From the NCBI RefSeq assembly GCF_043641665.1, contig NC_092198.1, forward strand, positions 14,067,001 through 14,131,000: DNA of 64,000 bases. Reading direction: 5' to 3'. This stretch comes from Enoplosus armatus (lineage: Eukaryota; Chordata; Actinopteri; Centrarchiformes; Enoplosidae). A model generated the notes under the pieces. The model was not told where the DNA came from. It saw only the letters and a program-made list of their open reading frames with translations, and made no database searches. The position numbers and the translations under genes are program-made. Positions 62,861 to 64,000 of the stretch are shown here, piece by piece. Within the stretch, counting starts at the first letter, position 1. Each line of letters begins with the position of its first letter.

Positions 62861-64000
62861 ATGGCTGGATGCCACAAAATATGTATTTTGTAATTTGGGT
62901 GAAGCAACCCCTTAATCAGAAACTTGAGACTTGTCTGTCCTCTTTGCTAGTGGTGACTCAGGTTGACCTCCCATCTCATCAACAGTCTTATCAGGTTTTT
63001 TTCTACTCTAAAAGCCAAAAAACAACTTCTGGCTGAGAAAAAAAGAGCAACATCAATAAGCTGACGCTATTCTCTTAACATGCGTCATCGCTGCTGCTTT
63101 GTGTCCTCCATTCATTTGTTTCCATTAAGTTTGTGTTGTCGTCATCTTGATATAGTTGAAACTACAATTTATCCCATTTCTGTCTGCATTTTCATCTGTG
63201 AATGGAGATTTTGATGGATAAATAGTTGTTATATTTCTTTGAATGTGTTCTCCATGTGGTTTCTGTCTGTATGTGTGGGGATATTGAGGGTGCCTCCAGC
63301 AAAACCTTTATTCCCGCAATAAAATTTCGCCTAGATTTGTGGCAGGGTGTTAAACACGGCGTCCATCGAGGAAGAGCCTCCTAATAGCCCATTTCCCTGG
63401 AGAGCACAGGAGGCCATTTACAACAACCAATCACATAGTCGGGGAAGCGCCATGGGTTCTCTTCGCCAATAATGAGATAATGCACAAAGGCAACAGCACA
63501 TTCCTTTCCCCATGTTAATGTTGTCAAGTAGGACAATGATTTATGAGCAGGCAAACGAGATGAATAAAATGCCTGTAGGATTATGATAAATGAAGATGCA
63601 GGTTAATGCATGGGATCATGCTATTTTTTCCACACTTGCCACCTTCAACTGCTTATGGTAGAATTGATTAAATGTGCTAGATGAGGGCTGTAAACTGCAA
63701 TGCATGCTGGTCCTGAACATGCACAGGTTTGAGGCATAAACAAACTACTGTCAATCCAGAGTAAAAAGCGTGGGAAGGTTGATAAAGGGCTCAGTAGGAG
63801 TGTTTTACTGTTGTTAAGTGCTTGCATGGTAATGGCCTCAAGCTCCTGAAGGCACCCACAGTGTGACTCCTCTCACCCGCCTTCAGGTAAGCTTTTAATG
63901 AGTCTAACCACCTTTTTTCTTATTTCAGCATGAGCTCAAACACACATAACGTAAGAAGGTGAGTTTGACCTGCAAAATATTAAGGTTGAAGAACAAAGGG

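Larger units (their letters stand above)
53250..64000. other. Gene-free, repeat-bearing region downstream of kcnf1
   Basis: I can support no gene in these 10.7 kb. It contains the 83-bp repeat pair (55547, 58595), a CA-rich low-complexity stretch (about 55184-55325), a TA tract (about 58438-58462), two foldback elements (about 58690-59250 and 60590-61000) and a nested repeat cluster (about 62120-62860). The frames of 60-110 codons found here overlap repeats or show no known motif. Confidence 0.6.

Noticed and set aside
63870..63960. Exon-like signals (CCTTCAG|GTAAGC at 63888 and CTTATTTCAG|CATGAGC near 63930) at the right edge
   Set aside because: The implied intron would be only about 43 bases, and the short ATG frame stops after ten codons. 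There is no protein similarity, and the edge prevents testing a longer model.
1..64000. CRISPR arrays, bacterial operons, tRNA or rRNA genes, integrated viral genes
   Set aside because: None seen. The repeats are eukaryotic microsatellites and transposon remnants, and no cloverleaf or rRNA-like sequence was recognised by eye. A tRNAscan or Rfam search was not possible.

Overview
The window is vertebrate nuclear DNA, almost certainly from a ray-finned (teleost) fish and probably a percomorph. Genes are intron-rich with GT-AG splice sites. The protein set is vertebrate (apolipoprotein B, hippocalcin-like 1, PDIA6/P5, Kv5.1/KCNF1). The spacer DNA is full of dispersed repeats of the kind common in spiny-rayed fish: hAT-like MITEs, foldback elements, LINE 3' tails and long TG tracts.

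Layout. 1-1359 (-): the first six exons (the sixth cut by the window edge) of one apolipoprotein B gene that continues to the left. 5865-21565 (-): a second, complete apob gene in tandem. I resolved it into 29 exons whose reading frames agree across every junction (11,415 coding bases, 3,804 residues). 21.6-38.2 kb: gene-poor, repeat-bearing spacer with a CpG-richer patch near 31.6-32.3 kb that could be a distal hpcal1 promoter or 5' exon. 38301-41594 (+): hpcal1, three coding exons, 193 residues. 42791-48749 (-): pdia6, 13 exons, 443 residues, ending in KDEL. It is convergent with hpcal1 and has an exact ER-stress element in its promoter. 51277-52776 (+): kcnf1, one exon, 499 residues. 53.2-64 kb: no gene that I can support, only repeats.

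The genes do not form a pathway. apoB is the secreted scaffold of VLDL/LDL-type particles. Hpcal1 is a myristoylated neuronal Ca2+ sensor. Pdia6 is an ER disulfide isomerase induced by the unfolded protein response. Kcnf1 is an electrically silent Kv subunit. HPCAL1-PDIA6-KCNF1 is a conserved vertebrate block (human 2p25.1), and APOB is on the same human chromosome arm about 10 Mb away.

I found no new biological system. The observations most worth following are: tandem apob copies with patchy near-identity that suggests gene conversion; matched TATA plus HNF4-type promoter elements on both copies; a 24-bp apob microexon that completes an RRKR motif; a GC-AG intron in apob; the perfect ERSE in pdia6; and a long CA tract 10 nt inside a pdia6 intron. 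All exon boundaries come from reading frame and splice-site inspection, not from transcripts.
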